A stretch of DNA of 12,268 bases from JBAZOY01 sp041648505 (GTDB taxonomy: Bacteria > Desulfobacterota > Syntrophia > Syntrophales > CG2-30-49-12). Both the position numbers and the translations under genes were made by a program. The notes beneath the pieces are model-generated. The model saw only the letters and a list, made by a program, of their open reading frames with translations. It was not told the DNA's origin and ran no database searches. Position 1 is the first letter of the stretch; every line of letters starts with the position of its first letter. Shown one piece after another: positions 1-7,236 of this stretch. The stretch covers positions 1 through 12,268 of the forward strand of contig JBAZOY010000066.1 of NCBI GenBank assembly GCA_041648505.1. Reading direction: 5' to 3'.

Positions 1-944
1 TTATCCCGGTGGAAGATGAGGAAAAATGGGCGGAGCAGTATTACAAGGCATATGATATGACTCGCGGACTTATCTGTAAAGGCGACGGTGAATCAGCTAT
101 GAGGATGCTAGATATTAAAACAGGTGCCCTACCTGATAAAACCACGACCACCGTTACCATGAAGGAAATGACCTGCTCCGGTAAGGATTGCCCTGAATAC
201 AAAGCTAAGAAGTGCGGGGAAACAATGAACCTGCGCTTTATCCTGCCTGAAGTGCCAGGGCTTGGCATCTGGCAGATAGATACCGGCTCAATTAACAGTA
301 TTCTCAATATCAACTCGTGTGCCAAGATTATCAAGCGTGCTTTTGGACGTATATCTCTAATCCCTCTGAAACTCACACTCGAACCAATCGATGTGAATAA
401 CCCGGAGACTGGCAAGAAGCAAAAGGTCTTCGTTCTCAATCTCCGTACTACTGTCACGATGGCACAGTTAGCAGATTCCGCCAGGGAACAGTCAAAGACA
501 TTCTTGCTTGAAAGCCCCGACCTTGAAGCTGTTTACGAGCAAAACCTAAAAGACGATACCGATGCCTTATTTGGGGAGGGTGCTTCTAAAATCTTCGACT
601 CCACTGCAACGGAAGTCAAACAGGCACCCACTGAGAAAGTAGAGGCAACTGTTACCGAAAAACCACACACAACTCCACCGGCCGTAGTTAAACCTCAAAC
701 CGAACAGCCCGCCGGCGTACCGATTACCCCTAAAGCCAGTGTCAAGACTCTAAATACCCTCATAGAAGCGAAAGATAATGCCGTAGTCACTAACGCTGGA
801 TTAGTTGAAGCTGTCAAAAGCCGGGGATGGACAGCAAAGAGCGTGAAGGACTTGACGGAACCGCAGGCTTTAGAACTAATCAAGTGGCTCCGGGAGAAAG
901 CGGCACCGGAACCTGCGCCAGAGACAGAAGCAATGCCATTTTAG
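1..944 (+). CDS. Gp3/recombination-directionality-factor-like phage protein (5' partial)
   Basis: The frame is open at the left edge. The GTG at 9 is probably internal, because the family normally has about 60-100 more residues before this point. Counting from that GTG, the core (about 1-150) matches the phage family annotated as recombination directionality factor-like/Gp3-like: WAEQYYKAYD, then a CKGDGESA segment, DIKTG, a Cys cluster (C56, C61, C69), and LRFILPEV followed by a helix-rich part. The three cysteines suggest a structural metal site. Residues about 195-250 are a Pro/Thr/Val-rich disordered linker, then a short helical segment (about 252-300), then a tail ending ETEAMPF, which resembles the acidic D/E-x-PF tip of single-stranded DNA-binding proteins. 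Members of the family usually sit in recombination/replication blocks, in line with the primase downstream. Function in integrase control versus ssDNA binding cannot be decided here. Family match fairly sure, function unsure. Confidence 0.72.
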   Translation, partial: IPVEDEEKWAEQYYKAYDMTRGLICKGDGESAMRMLDIKTGALPDKTTTTVTMKEMTCSGKDCPEYKAKKCGETMNLRFILPEVPGLGIWQIDTGSINSILNINSCAKIIKRAFGRISLIPLKLTLEPIDVNNPETGKKQKVFVLNLRTTVTMAQLADSAREQSKTFLLESPDLEAVYEQNLKDDTDALFGEGASKIFDSTATEVKQAPTEKVEATVTEKPHTTPPAVVKPQTEQPAGVPITPKASVKTLNTLIEAKDNAVVTNAGLVEAVKSRGWTAKSVKDLTEPQALELIKWLREKAAPEPAPETEAMPF

Positions 945-1043
945 AACTTTAACAACATAGGCTTATCGGGTGACTGGGACTGCTCAAGTTTTACGATACC
1001 GCCAGTCACCTGTTAAGTAGCTTGGAGTGAATTGTAGTAACGA
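945..1043 (+). other. Intergenic gap with a 9-bp perfect inverted repeat
   Basis: The gap after the Gp3-like gene holds a perfect inverted repeat: GGTGACTGG at 969-977 and CCAGTCACC at 1002-1010, with 24 bases between. No T-tract follows, so it is not a standard intrinsic terminator. It could be an RNA stem or an operator. Stop codons in all frames across this gap argue against a gene. Confidence 0.5.
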
Positions 1044-1208
1044 GTGGGAAGTAATGTAGGTGTTATACATAAGTTTAATGGATTAACTATTTGTAAAAAG
1101 TGCGGTGAACGTCATCCAATAGGTCAATCACATATTTGTCAACAGCCTGAAACGGTGGTATGCCCGAATTGTGAGGCAAACGGTATTGAAGGAAGGTGGA
1201 ATAAATGA
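1044..1208 (+). CDS. Small Cys/His-rich protein, possibly a gene remnant
   Basis: The frame opens after a stop at 1038-1040. The only standard start is GTG at 1044, giving 54 residues. The product has CKKC, then H-x-P-x-G-x-H-x-C, then CPNC, so it could bind one or two zinc ions. Its last 21 residues (QPETVVCPNC...GRWNK) are identical to the end of the next gene because both lie in a 75-bp perfect repeat. The stop overlaps the ATG of the next gene (ATGA). The ribosome binding site is poor: GGAG at 1024-1027 is 16 bases from the GTG. An extended -10-like TGTTATACA at 1061-1069 lies inside the frame, so this may be a 5'-truncated remnant of a longer gene. Function unknown. Confidence 0.42.
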   Translation: MGSNVGVIHKFNGLTICKKCGERHPIGQSHICQQPETVVCPNCEANGIEGRWNK

Positions 1209-1215
1209 TAGATAA
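1141..1215 (+). repeat. 75-bp perfect direct repeat, copy 1
   Basis: Identical over 75 bases to 1527-1601 (offset 386 bases). The copy spans the 3' end of one gene and the first four codons (MIDK) of the next, including the ATGA stop/start overlap. It therefore carries a C-terminal CPNC module plus a translation coupling junction. Because 386 is not a multiple of 3, the two copies are read in different frames of the window, but in the same frame relative to the motif. Confidence 0.95.
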
Positions 1216-1594
1216 GATTGAACAGGTTAAAGAGATACTGAAGGCTGAGACTTTAGGACTTTATGAGGAAGAACTCGATAAGGTATCCCGACAAATTGAT
1301 GCACTCTATACCAGCCCACAGCCTGAAAGTGAGCCTGTTTCAGTAGATATGTCTTTATGTTGCAAGGCTTTTGCATCCGTTGAAGGAGATGATAGAGAAG
1401 GAACTTATAACTATGTCTGCTCTAAATGTGGTAAGCCTTGCGACATTATAGATGCTAATGCTCAACTGGAATACTATCACGAACACGGTATGAAAGAGGA
1501 AGCAAAAGTGTGGTTAGCTAGAGGTAAACAGCCTGAAACGGTGGTATGCCCGAATTGTGAGGCAAACGGTATTGAAGGAAGGTGGAATAAATGA
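1205..1594 (+). CDS. Cys-rich phage protein with zinc-ribbon-like motifs (129 aa)
   Basis: ATG start at 1205 overlapping the previous stop (ATGA), with GGAAGG at 1191-1196 as ribosome binding site (8 bases). Residues 1-35 look like a helix or coiled coil (IEQVKEILK...EELDKVSRQIDAL). A Pro/Glu linker containing QPESEP follows, then CC, then CSKCGKPC (about 73-80), then a C-terminal CPNC. The CC/CSKC set is a plausible zinc ribbon. The final 21 residues are shared exactly with the preceding small frame. The stop overlaps the next start (ATGA at 1591). No known family recognised; likely a small phage zinc-binding protein. Confidence 0.7.
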   Translation: MIDKIEQVKEILKAETLGLYEEELDKVSRQIDALYTSPQPESEPVSVDMSLCCKAFASVEGDDREGTYNYVCSKCGKPCDIIDANAQLEYYHEHGMKEEAKVWLARGKQPETVVCPNCEANGIEGRWNK

Positions 1595-1601
1595 TAGATA
1601 A
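1527..1601 (+). repeat. 75-bp perfect direct repeat, copy 2
   Basis: Second copy of the repeat at 1141-1215. It covers the end of the 1205-1594 gene and the start of the 1591-1884 gene. The identity stops abruptly on both sides (1140/1526 and 1216/1602 differ), which fits recent duplication or recombination. A short-read assembly join at a shared k-mer is the technical alternative. Confidence 0.95.
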
Positions 1602-1884
1602 ACAGGATGAGTTGGTTGAGAAGATTGCCAAAATCATAGCGGATGAGAAGGGTGCTGGAGGAAGTGTTCATTTAGCCAACTCAATTATCAACTCAGTCCT
1701 AATACCAATGGGACTGGTGTTTGTGGATGAAGACCAAGAACCACCTGAAAATATTAATTTGTGGCACGAGATGCACGATATCGATGCTCCAGTTACAGGC
1801 AACTACTCCGCTTATCGTATGGGGCAGGAAGCAATGGAAGATGCGGGTTTTAAGAAAGTCTCCCCAATAAGGAAGGTAGAGTAA
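1591..1884 (+). CDS. Hypothetical phage protein (97 aa)
   Basis: ATG at 1591 overlaps the preceding stop by ATGA; GGAAGG at 1577-1582 is the ribosome binding site. The first residues (MIDK) come from the 75-bp repeat and are followed by a helical segment (ELVEKIAKIIADE). A middle segment has hydrophobic SIINSVLIPMGLVFV. The C-terminus ends AYRMGQEAMEDAGFKKV, a pattern seen in several small phage proteins. No catalytic or metal-binding motif is visible and there are no cysteines. The stop TAA shares its last base with the next ATG (TAATG). Function unknown. Confidence 0.72.
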   Translation: MIDKQDELVEKIAKIIADEKGAGGSVHLANSIINSVLIPMGLVFVDEDQEPPENINLWHEMHDIDAPVTGNYSAYRMGQEAMEDAGFKKVSPIRKVE

Positions 1885-2189
1885 TGACAGAAGATAAATC
1901 GCTGAGGGAATTGAGGGAATTGAGGGAATTGATTGACGAGAAATTAGAGGCTTTTATCAATACTACTTGGGTTGAATTACTAGAGGATAAACCTGAAGTA
2001 ATGTACGCCGAGCACGATAAGGAAATTACTCGAAATCAAATCCTCTCCATCATCGCTGCCCGGGTGAAGGGAGTTGAGAACCCATACGCCTTGCAAGATG
2101 GTACTGCTGTGCTTAAATGGGAACGGTGCTTTGACGGTTTTGAATCCTGTCGTGAATCAGTCCTGAAGCTGTTGGAGAAGCGAGAATGA
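1884..2189 (+). CDS. Hypothetical phage protein (101 aa) with RELRELREL repeat
   Basis: ATG at 1884 overlaps the preceding TAA by one base, so it is probably translated by coupling; GGAAGG at 1871-1876 is upstream. The start of the protein carries a 9-bp tandem repeat coding L-R-E three times, predicted to be a charged helix. The rest is mainly helical, with only two cysteines and no recognisable motif. It overlaps the next gene by four bases (ATGA at 2186). Not recognised as a named family; real because of its coupling on both sides. Confidence 0.7.
   Translation: MTEDKSLRELRELRELIDEKLEAFINTTWVELLEDKPEVMYAEHDKEITRNQILSIIAARVKGVENPYALQDGTAVLKWERCFDGFESCRESVLKLLEKRE
1902..1928 (+). repeat. 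In-frame 9-bp tandem repeat, three units
   Basis: CTGAGGGAA followed by two copies of TTGAGGGAA, coding Leu-Arg-Glu each time. The length is a multiple of three, so copy-number changes would lengthen or shorten the N-terminal helix without breaking the frame. Confidence 0.9.
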
Positions 2190-2758
2190 AGGAAATACCG
2201 ATACTGTTCAAATCTGAAATGGTTAAAGCAATTCTGGAAGGTAGAAAGACACAGACCCGCCGAATCGTTAAACTAGGTAACTTTGATGGAACTGACCCAC
2301 TTTATGAAACGAATGATGGTTATATTGTCGATGTAAAAACAATGTGTCCCTACGGTCAAGTTGGCGACCATCTATGGGTGAGGGAGACTTGGATGCACCG
2401 ATGGACACCGCCCGAACCGACTAAGGGAACAACTGAAGATATTATTTACAAGGCTTCTAATCCCGAATTGGGCAAAGAATGGAAGTGGCGACCCTCAATC
2501 TTCATGCCCCGATGGGCTAGTCGAATCACCTTGGAGATTACCGATATTAGAGTCCAGAGATTACAAGAGATTCCTTTAAGGGATATTGAGGCGGAAGGTG
2601 TTTGGATTTATGAAGACCCTTACAAAGGTAGAGGGTCTAGTATCTTTCAATGCCGAATGAGATACGCACGGTTATGGGACTCAATCAACGGCACCGAGTA
2701 TCCCTGGCAGTCTAACCCATTTATATGGGCAATCACATTCAAGCGGATAGATAAATGA
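2186..2758 (+). CDS. ASCH/PUA-like phage protein (190 aa)
   Basis: ATG at 2186 overlaps the previous stop (ATGA). The N-terminus (PILFKSEMVKAILEGRKTQTRRIV) and the segments GDHLWVRETW, WRPSIFMPRWASRITLEITDIRVQRLQEI and FIWAITFKRI are characteristic of a widespread phage family with an ASCH-type (PUA-like) beta-barrel fold. ASCH proteins bind RNA or modified nucleobases, and one bacterial relative hydrolyses N4-acetylcytidine. The role of the phage members is not established. No membrane segment. It sits between small unknown genes and the replication gene, and its stop overlaps the start of a 49-codon gene. Family assignment good, activity unproven. Confidence 0.8.
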   Translation: MKEIPILFKSEMVKAILEGRKTQTRRIVKLGNFDGTDPLYETNDGYIVDVKTMCPYGQVGDHLWVRETWMHRWTPPEPTKGTTEDIIYKASNPELGKEWKWRPSIFMPRWASRITLEITDIRVQRLQEIPLRDIEAEGVWIYEDPYKGRGSSIFQCRMRYARLWDSINGTEYPWQSNPFIWAITFKRIDK

Positions 2759-2904
2759 TTGAGATAGACCTTAACGCAATGAGTAAACAGAACGGTAAAA
2801 CAGAGGTTGAATGCGCCAAGCTCATAACAGAAGTCCTTCAAGCACGCTCTCAGGAATGGAATGAGAAGATTACACTCGCATTTGCACTTAAACAGGGGAA
2901 ATAG
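2755..2904 (+). CDS. Small hypothetical phage protein (49 aa)
   Basis: ATG at 2755 forms an ATGA overlap with the stop of the ASCH-like gene, and the frame runs to a TAG at 2902-2904. The predicted product (MIEIDLNAMSKQ...ALKQGK) is mostly helical, with one cysteine and no motif I recognise. Support comes from the coupling pattern repeated throughout this window. Function unknown. Confidence 0.55.
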   Translation: MIEIDLNAMSKQNGKTEVECAKLITEVLQARSQEWNEKITLAFALKQGK

Positions 2905-2993
2905 AGATCGTAGCGGTGGCGTGATTCAGGAATAAGTAACTGTACGGATAAATCAGAGGATGGAGGAGAGATTGAAAATCCGCAGGAGACAAT

Positions 2994-5009
2994 TTGAAAG
3001 GTATCGGTGAGATTTTAAACAAACTCCAAAAAGTTAAACCCCTTTCTAACGGGGAATTCCAGGCTTGTTGCCCGGCTCACGAGGATAAAAAACCATCTCT
3101 TAACCTTAAGCAAGTTGATGACAAAATCCTGATTACCTGCCAAGCAGGGTGTCAACCTGAAGCCATTATGCAATCACTAGGTCTCCAAATGACTGACTTA
3201 TTTATTAAACCCGATGTTCCACCTGCCGCCGTAAAGGAAGTGCCAGCTAAGATAGTCAAGGAATACAGCTACCAGGATGAGGACGGCAAAGAGTTATATC
3301 AGGTTGTACGGTTAGAGCCTAAGTCGTTCCGGCAGAGGCATAAGAACGGCGGTAACGAGTGGACATGGAGCATGGAAGGTGTCCGGCGCGTCTTATATAA
3401 TCTGCCCGTAATTTTACTCGAACAAACTGTTTATTTGGTAGAAGGTGAAAAGGACGCTGATACCTTAATTAATTGGGGATTGCACGCAACCACCAGTCCC
3501 GGCGGCGCTAACAACTGGAAGCCTGAATATGCCGACTACCTGAAAGGAAAGAAGGTTGTTATCATTCCTGATAAGGACACGGCAGGCTTTGCCTACGCCC
3601 GTGAAGTTGCCATATCACTTGATAATAAGGCAAGAGAAACAACCGTCATTATATTACCCGGCGATAAGGTCAAGGATACCACCGACTGGTTCGACCAGGG
3701 CGGTGATTATAAACTTCTCCCCAGCATGGAACAACCTGTATCAATTCTATTCGAACAGGATAAACCAAAGTACCAGACACAAGGGGACGCTCTCTATTGG
3801 ATTAAGTTACTTAAAGACCATTCAATATCATTCCGTGCTGAGAAAGTTGGCGAACATCCAACTGGTGTACATGCCCGTGTGACTATCAGTGCCGACCACC
3901 AGATGTTAGCGTGGTCATACCTGAATATTGAACGCTCAGAGGATAGGACGAGGCTCGCTAACAGCGCACACCAACAACTAAAGGGGGATTTCTCGAAAGA
4001 ATGTTCAAAAGAAGAACTCCGCCGATGCCTTGACCTTTTTTGTGCAGGACTATGGGATGCCTGTACCGCGATGTATCTTCCTGAACTTATGTCCGGGGAT
4101 GAAACACAAGAACCACTAACCTTTCTTTTGTCCCCATATATTATGCAGGGAGGCGGCACAATTCTCTTTGCTCCTCCCGGACGCGGTAAGTCTTTCACAG
4201 CTCTCCTATGGGCGCAATCGGTAAATTGTGGTATCAAAAAGTACTGGTCGGTAACAAAAGAAACCGTCTTATTTATCAACTTGGAGCGTTCTAAACAGTC
4301 CATTAGCCGCCGCCTTGCCGCTGTCAATAAGGCGCTGGACCTGCCACCAACAACCAAACTCTTAACTCTCAATGCTCGCGGTAAATCCCTATCCTCAGTT
4401 ATGCCTGCTTGCCGCCAGGCTATTGCTCAACACCGGGTTAAACTTATTGTACTGGACTCTATTAGCCGTGCTGGATTTGGCGACTTGAACGAAAACCGCC
4501 CGGTCAACGCAATAGTCGATGCCCTTTCGTCCCTCTGTGACTCGTGGTTAGCCCTCGGTCATACCTCCAGAGCAAGTGAGGACCACCTTTACGGCTCAAT
4601 TATGATGGATGCAGGCGCCGATATTGTCGTCCAGCTCAACTCGGAAACTAAAGAGGATGGAACTCTCGGTGTTGGATGGCAGATTACCAAAAAGAACGAC
4701 TTACCTGCCATCGCACAAGAAATCAAAGCTCTCGAATTTGATGAGTACGGCTTAAACTTCGTCCGCGAATCGCTACCTTACGAATTCCCCGAAATCGAGG
4801 GCAAAACTAAGAAGTCTATGGAACAAGCAGTCATCGACTTTATCACCGACCAGGACACCGGTGACGCTACCGCTACCCAGTTGGAGGAAGCCACCGGTTT
4901 TTCCAGAGCCAAGATAAGCGTAATGCTTAACGGTTCCCCTAAATTTATGAGAACCAGAAACGTTAAAACTAGTGTCTTTTATGGCGTTAAAAGTACCTTT
5001 AATGGTTGA
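2994..5009 (+). CDS. Phage DNA primase-helicase (TOPRIM + RecA-like ATPase)
   Basis: TTG start chosen because AGGAG (2984-2988) lies five bases upstream and the zinc finger begins soon after. In order: a CHC2-type zinc finger with C26, H29, C49 and C53 (CPAHEDKKPSL ... CQAGC); a TOPRIM domain with VEGEKDADTL (E150) and IPDKDTAG (D193, D195), the metal-binding acids of DnaG-type primases; a RecA-like ATPase with Walker A APPGRGKS (393-400) and Walker B KLIVLDS (D488), followed by GHTSRAS and a sensor-like stretch; and a C-terminal winged-helix-like segment (about 600-660, TATQLEEATGFSRAKISVMLN). The protein likely synthesises primers and unwinds DNA or loads at the fork. At 671 residues it has the size expected of fused phage primase-helicases. 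The iteron array starts at its stop codon. High confidence in the family. Confidence 0.92.
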   Translation: MKGIGEILNKLQKVKPLSNGEFQACCPAHEDKKPSLNLKQVDDKILITCQAGCQPEAIMQSLGLQMTDLFIKPDVPPAAVKEVPAKIVKEYSYQDEDGKELYQVVRLEPKSFRQRHKNGGNEWTWSMEGVRRVLYNLPVILLEQTVYLVEGEKDADTLINWGLHATTSPGGANNWKPEYADYLKGKKVVIIPDKDTAGFAYAREVAISLDNKARETTVIILPGDKVKDTTDWFDQGGDYKLLPSMEQPVSILFEQDKPKYQTQGDALYWIKLLKDHSISFRAEKVGEHPTGVHARVTISADHQMLAWSYLNIERSEDRTRLANSAHQQLKGDFSKECSKEELRRCLDLFCAGLWDACTAMYLPELMSGDETQEPLTFLLSPYIMQGGGTILFAPPGRGKSFTALLWAQSVNCGIKKYWSVTKETVLFINLERSKQSISRRLAAVNKALDLPPTTKLLTLNARGKSLSSVMPACRQAIAQHRVKLIVLDSISRAGFGDLNENRPVNAIVDALSSLCDSWLALGHTSRASEDHLYGSIMMDAGADIVVQLNSETKEDGTLGVGWQITKKNDLPAIAQEIKALEFDEYGLNFVRESLPYEFPEIEGKTKKSMEQAVIDFITDQDTGDATATQLEEATGFSRAKISVMLNGSPKFMRTRNVKTSVFYGVKSTFNG

Positions 5010-5045
5010 TGTGTTACCTCCTATATATGTGTTTAGGTAACACAT
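5009..5045 (+). repeat. Inverted iteron pair forming an 11-bp hairpin
   Basis: ATGTGTTACCT at 5009-5019 is the exact reverse complement of AGGTAACACAT at 5035-5045, with 15 AT-rich bases between. It begins on the last base of the primase stop codon. It could form a hairpin in RNA (possible transcript end or mRNA protection) or a cruciform in DNA, and it is also the first part of the iteron array. No T-run follows, so it is not a standard intrinsic terminator. Confidence 0.8.
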
Positions 5046-5258
5046 ACACATATATATATAGGGTAACAGACAGGTAACACATGGGAATTGAAGCTAAATA
5101 TAGAGGTTAAGGATTTAGGTAACACATAGGTAACACATCAAAAAAAGGGAGTTGCTAAAAAAGTTAGGTAACACATCGAAAAAAGGGCAATTTACCCACT
5201 ACAAAAAACCAACCAAACTTAACAATACAAACGGCATAAGAAAAAGAGGAGTCGACTA
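5009..5258. other. Iteron array, candidate replication origin
   Basis: This 250-base gap without a gene holds six exact copies of AGGTAACACAT: one inverted (5009-5019) and five direct (5035-5045, 5072-5082, 5117-5127, 5128-5138, 5166-5176). A degenerate copy (GGTAACA) lies at 5062-5068. Copies three and four are directly adjacent. The last two share a longer unit that continues as CATC(A/G)AAAAAAGGG. An alternating AT stretch lies at about 5048-5060 and A-tracts lie in the 3' half. Iterons plus AT-rich DNA beside a primase-helicase are the usual make-up of an iteron-type origin. A cluster of operator sites controlling 5259 onward is the main alternative. Confidence 0.72.
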
Positions 5259-5447
5259 ATGAGAGGGTCACCACACATCACCTACAAGCCACAAAAAGGC
5301 AGTAACAAGAACGATGACGCTTATACCGCTTCTGATTCGAAGTGTTATCGGAAGTTAGACATCACCTGTATGGATTGCCCTTTACCGCAGTGCCTGATGG
5401 ATAGAGAGATGCCCAAAATCCGTAATGTCATAACGAATACTTACTAG
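5259..5447 (+). CDS. Small Cys-rich phage protein (62 aa)
   Basis: ATG at 5259 with AGAGGAG (5244-5250) eight bases upstream. The product is basic at the start and has the cluster CMDCPLPQC in the middle, a CxxC-PLP-xC pattern found in small phage proteins thought to bind zinc. Another cysteine (SKCYRK) lies just before and may complete the site. First gene after the iteron array and 10 bases before the methyltransferase, so probably co-transcribed with it. Function unknown. Confidence 0.72.
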   Translation: MRGSPHITYKPQKGSNKNDDAYTASDSKCYRKLDITCMDCPLPQCLMDREMPKIRNVITNTY

Positions 5448-5457
5448 GAGAACAGCA

Positions 5458-6105
5458 TTGAAGCCAAGATTATTAGATTTATTTTGTGGAGCTGGCGGCG
5501 CAGCCTTCGGTTACTATCGGGCAGGGTTTGAGGTTGTTGGTGTGGATATTAAACCACAGCCTCGCTATCCCTTTGAGTTTCACCAGGCAGATGCCTTGAC
5601 GTATCCCTTAGATGGCTTTGACGCTTACCACGCTAGTCCGCCTTGCCAAGAATACTCAATATCTCGATACATGCAGGGCACTAAAGGCGCACTGAAACTC
5701 ATAGATGATACTGCATTTGCTTTAGAGCAGACCCATAAAGTTTTTGTGATTGAAAACGTGCCCGGTTCCAATCTATATAACCCAATTGAACTATCGGGAA
5801 TGTCATTTGGATTAAAGATAATCCGCCGGCGACTCTTTGAACTACACGGATTTGATATTTTACTTATTCCATCTCCAAGAGTTGAGAGGAATTATCGAGA
5901 TGCTGGATATATACCATATCATCACGGCACAAGTTACAAGTGTGGTCATTTGCCGAACATCTGGACTAAAGAACGGTTGCAAAAAGCTATGGGCATTGAT
6001 TGGATGACAATATCTGAAATGACTCAAGCCATCCCACCCGCTTATACAGAATACATCGGGGGCTATCTAATGCAAGCAGTTTTAGAATCGAGGGTAACAG
6101 CATGA
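5458..6105 (+). CDS. Phage DNA cytosine-C5 methyltransferase
   Basis: TTG start at 5458 with AGGAG (5446-5450) seven bases upstream. Motif I DLFCGAGG (7-14) binds S-adenosylmethionine. Motif II-like VGVDIK (28-32) follows. Motif IV SPPCQ carries the catalytic cysteine C63. Motif VI is ENV (99-101), and RRRLFE (123-128) resembles motif VIII. The C-terminal IPPAYTEYIGGYL fits motif X. The product would transfer a methyl group to carbon 5 of cytosine in DNA. At 215 residues it is much shorter than typical bacterial enzymes because the target-recognition region is very small, as in many phage versions. It overlaps the next methyltransferase by four bases (ATGA). Its likely role is protection from host restriction or marking of phage DNA. 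Target sequence cannot be read from the protein. Confidence 0.88.
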   Translation: MKPRLLDLFCGAGGAAFGYYRAGFEVVGVDIKPQPRYPFEFHQADALTYPLDGFDAYHASPPCQEYSISRYMQGTKGALKLIDDTAFALEQTHKVFVIENVPGSNLYNPIELSGMSFGLKIIRRRLFELHGFDILLIPSPRVERNYRDAGYIPYHHGTSYKCGHLPNIWTKERLQKAMGIDWMTISEMTQAIPPAYTEYIGGYLMQAVLESRVTA

Positions 6106-7235
6106 CGACCAGCGACCGGAAGATTTACAGCGACCCATTAGTAACACTCTATCAGGGAGATTCTTTAGAGGTATTAAAGGGTTTACCTGCTGAGAGTGTC
6201 GATATGGTTATGACAAGTCCACCCTACTACGGCTTAAGAAGTTACAAAGCCGAGCCTGTAATCTGGGATAACCATAACGGCTGTCAGCATGAGTGGGGAG
6301 ATGGTAAAGAACATTTACTTAATATGAAATCAGGCAACCCGGAGTTTTCGCGGCCGTGGCGTGAAGGTGCAACCGCAACTGTATCAAGTGGTAACTTCTG
6401 CCTTCTCTGCTCTGCATGGCGTGGTCAACTAGGGAGCGAGCCGACACCTGATTTATTCATCAAGCACCTGTGCGACATCTTCGATGAGGTTAAACGAGTA
6501 TTAAAAAAGACTGGCACAATTTATGTGAATATTGACGACTCACATTCTGGTAGTTGGGGGAATATGTCCCACACTTTCAATGATAAAGAATATCCCGAGG
6601 GCAGGCCACCACAATCATTCAATCAAGGTGTTCCCGCCAAGTCACTCATCGGCATCCCGGAACGTTTTGTCCTTGAGATGTTGAATCGTGGCTGGATTAG
6701 GCGCAACACCATCATCTGGAAGAAAGATAGCGTTATGCCGGAATCGGTTAAAGACAGATTCACCATCGATTTTGAGTACGTCTATATGTTCTCCAAGTCC
6801 AAGCACTACTTCTTTGAACAACAGTTTGAACCTGCAACAACCCCACCTGATTTTGTTTTCAGAACAGATAAAGCACGAATAACGGGAACCACACAAGAAA
6901 CAGGCAATTATTTCAAAAAAGGTGGTTATAAGGAATACGAAGCCGAACACGGTCATTACTACAACGGGCAACGGAACCGCCGTACCACCTGGACAATCAA
7001 CCCTCAAGGCTTCAAGGGCGCACACTACGCCACCTACCCAGAGGAATTATGCAGGACTCCCATAGAAGCGAGCTGTCCTGAAGATGGCATAGTCCTTGAC
7101 CCCTTTTCCGGCGTTGCTACAACGGCTGTAATGGCTAAGAAACTAGGGAGAAGGGCAATCGGTATCGAGATTTCAGAGAAGTATCACCAGATGGCAATTA
7201 AGCGGATACAGAATACGACAGCGAGGATGGTGTGA
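6102..7235 (+). CDS. Beta-class DNA amino-methyltransferase (N4-cytosine or N6-adenine)
   Basis: ATG at 6102 inside the ATGA overlap with the C5 enzyme. Motif IV TSPPYYG (38-44) comes before motif I DPFSGVATT (333-341), the beta-class order. SPPY favours N4-cytosine but does not exclude N6-adenine. Between them lies an insert with C61, H63, C100 and C103, likely a structural zinc site, followed by the family-typical AWRGQLGSEPTPDLFIKHLCDIF stretch. AGVP-type loop residues and the C-terminal AIGIEISEKYHQMA helix complete the fold. The product would methylate an exocyclic amino group in phage or host DNA. It is coupled to the C5 gene and nearly touches the nuclease gene (one base apart). No restriction partner other than the DUF1064 nuclease is visible. 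Confidence 0.9.
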   Translation: MTTSDRKIYSDPLVTLYQGDSLEVLKGLPAESVDMVMTSPPYYGLRSYKAEPVIWDNHNGCQHEWGDGKEHLLNMKSGNPEFSRPWREGATATVSSGNFCLLCSAWRGQLGSEPTPDLFIKHLCDIFDEVKRVLKKTGTIYVNIDDSHSGSWGNMSHTFNDKEYPEGRPPQSFNQGVPAKSLIGIPERFVLEMLNRGWIRRNTIIWKKDSVMPESVKDRFTIDFEYVYMFSKSKHYFFEQQFEPATTPPDFVFRTDKARITGTTQETGNYFKKGGYKEYEAEHGHYYNGQRNRRTTWTINPQGFKGAHYATYPEELCRTPIEASCPEDGIVLDPFSGVATTAVMAKKLGRRAIGIEISEKYHQMAIKRIQNTTARMV

Positions 7236-7236
7236 G

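Noticed and set aside
1061..1069. TGTTATACA, an extended -10-like promoter element
   Set aside because: There is no -35-like sequence 16-18 bases upstream, and single -10 matches are common by chance. Kept only as a possible clue to the doubtful start of the 1044 frame.
2905..2993. Gap before the primase-helicase
   Set aside because: Only 89 bases; no promoter boxes, hairpin or repeat of note apart from the purine-rich ribosome-binding stretches.
2972..3010. 12-codon frame (TTG start after GGAGGAG) overlapping the primase start
   Set aside because: It has a good ribosome binding site and could be a leader peptide, but it is too short to support as a gene without data.
3794..4372. Long open frame on the - strand inside the primase-helicase gene (192 codons)
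   Set aside because: It is antisense to the conserved zinc/ATPase gene, has no ribosome binding site and codes no recognisable motif; it is a by-product of the codon use of the + strand gene. The same holds for the other - strand frames.
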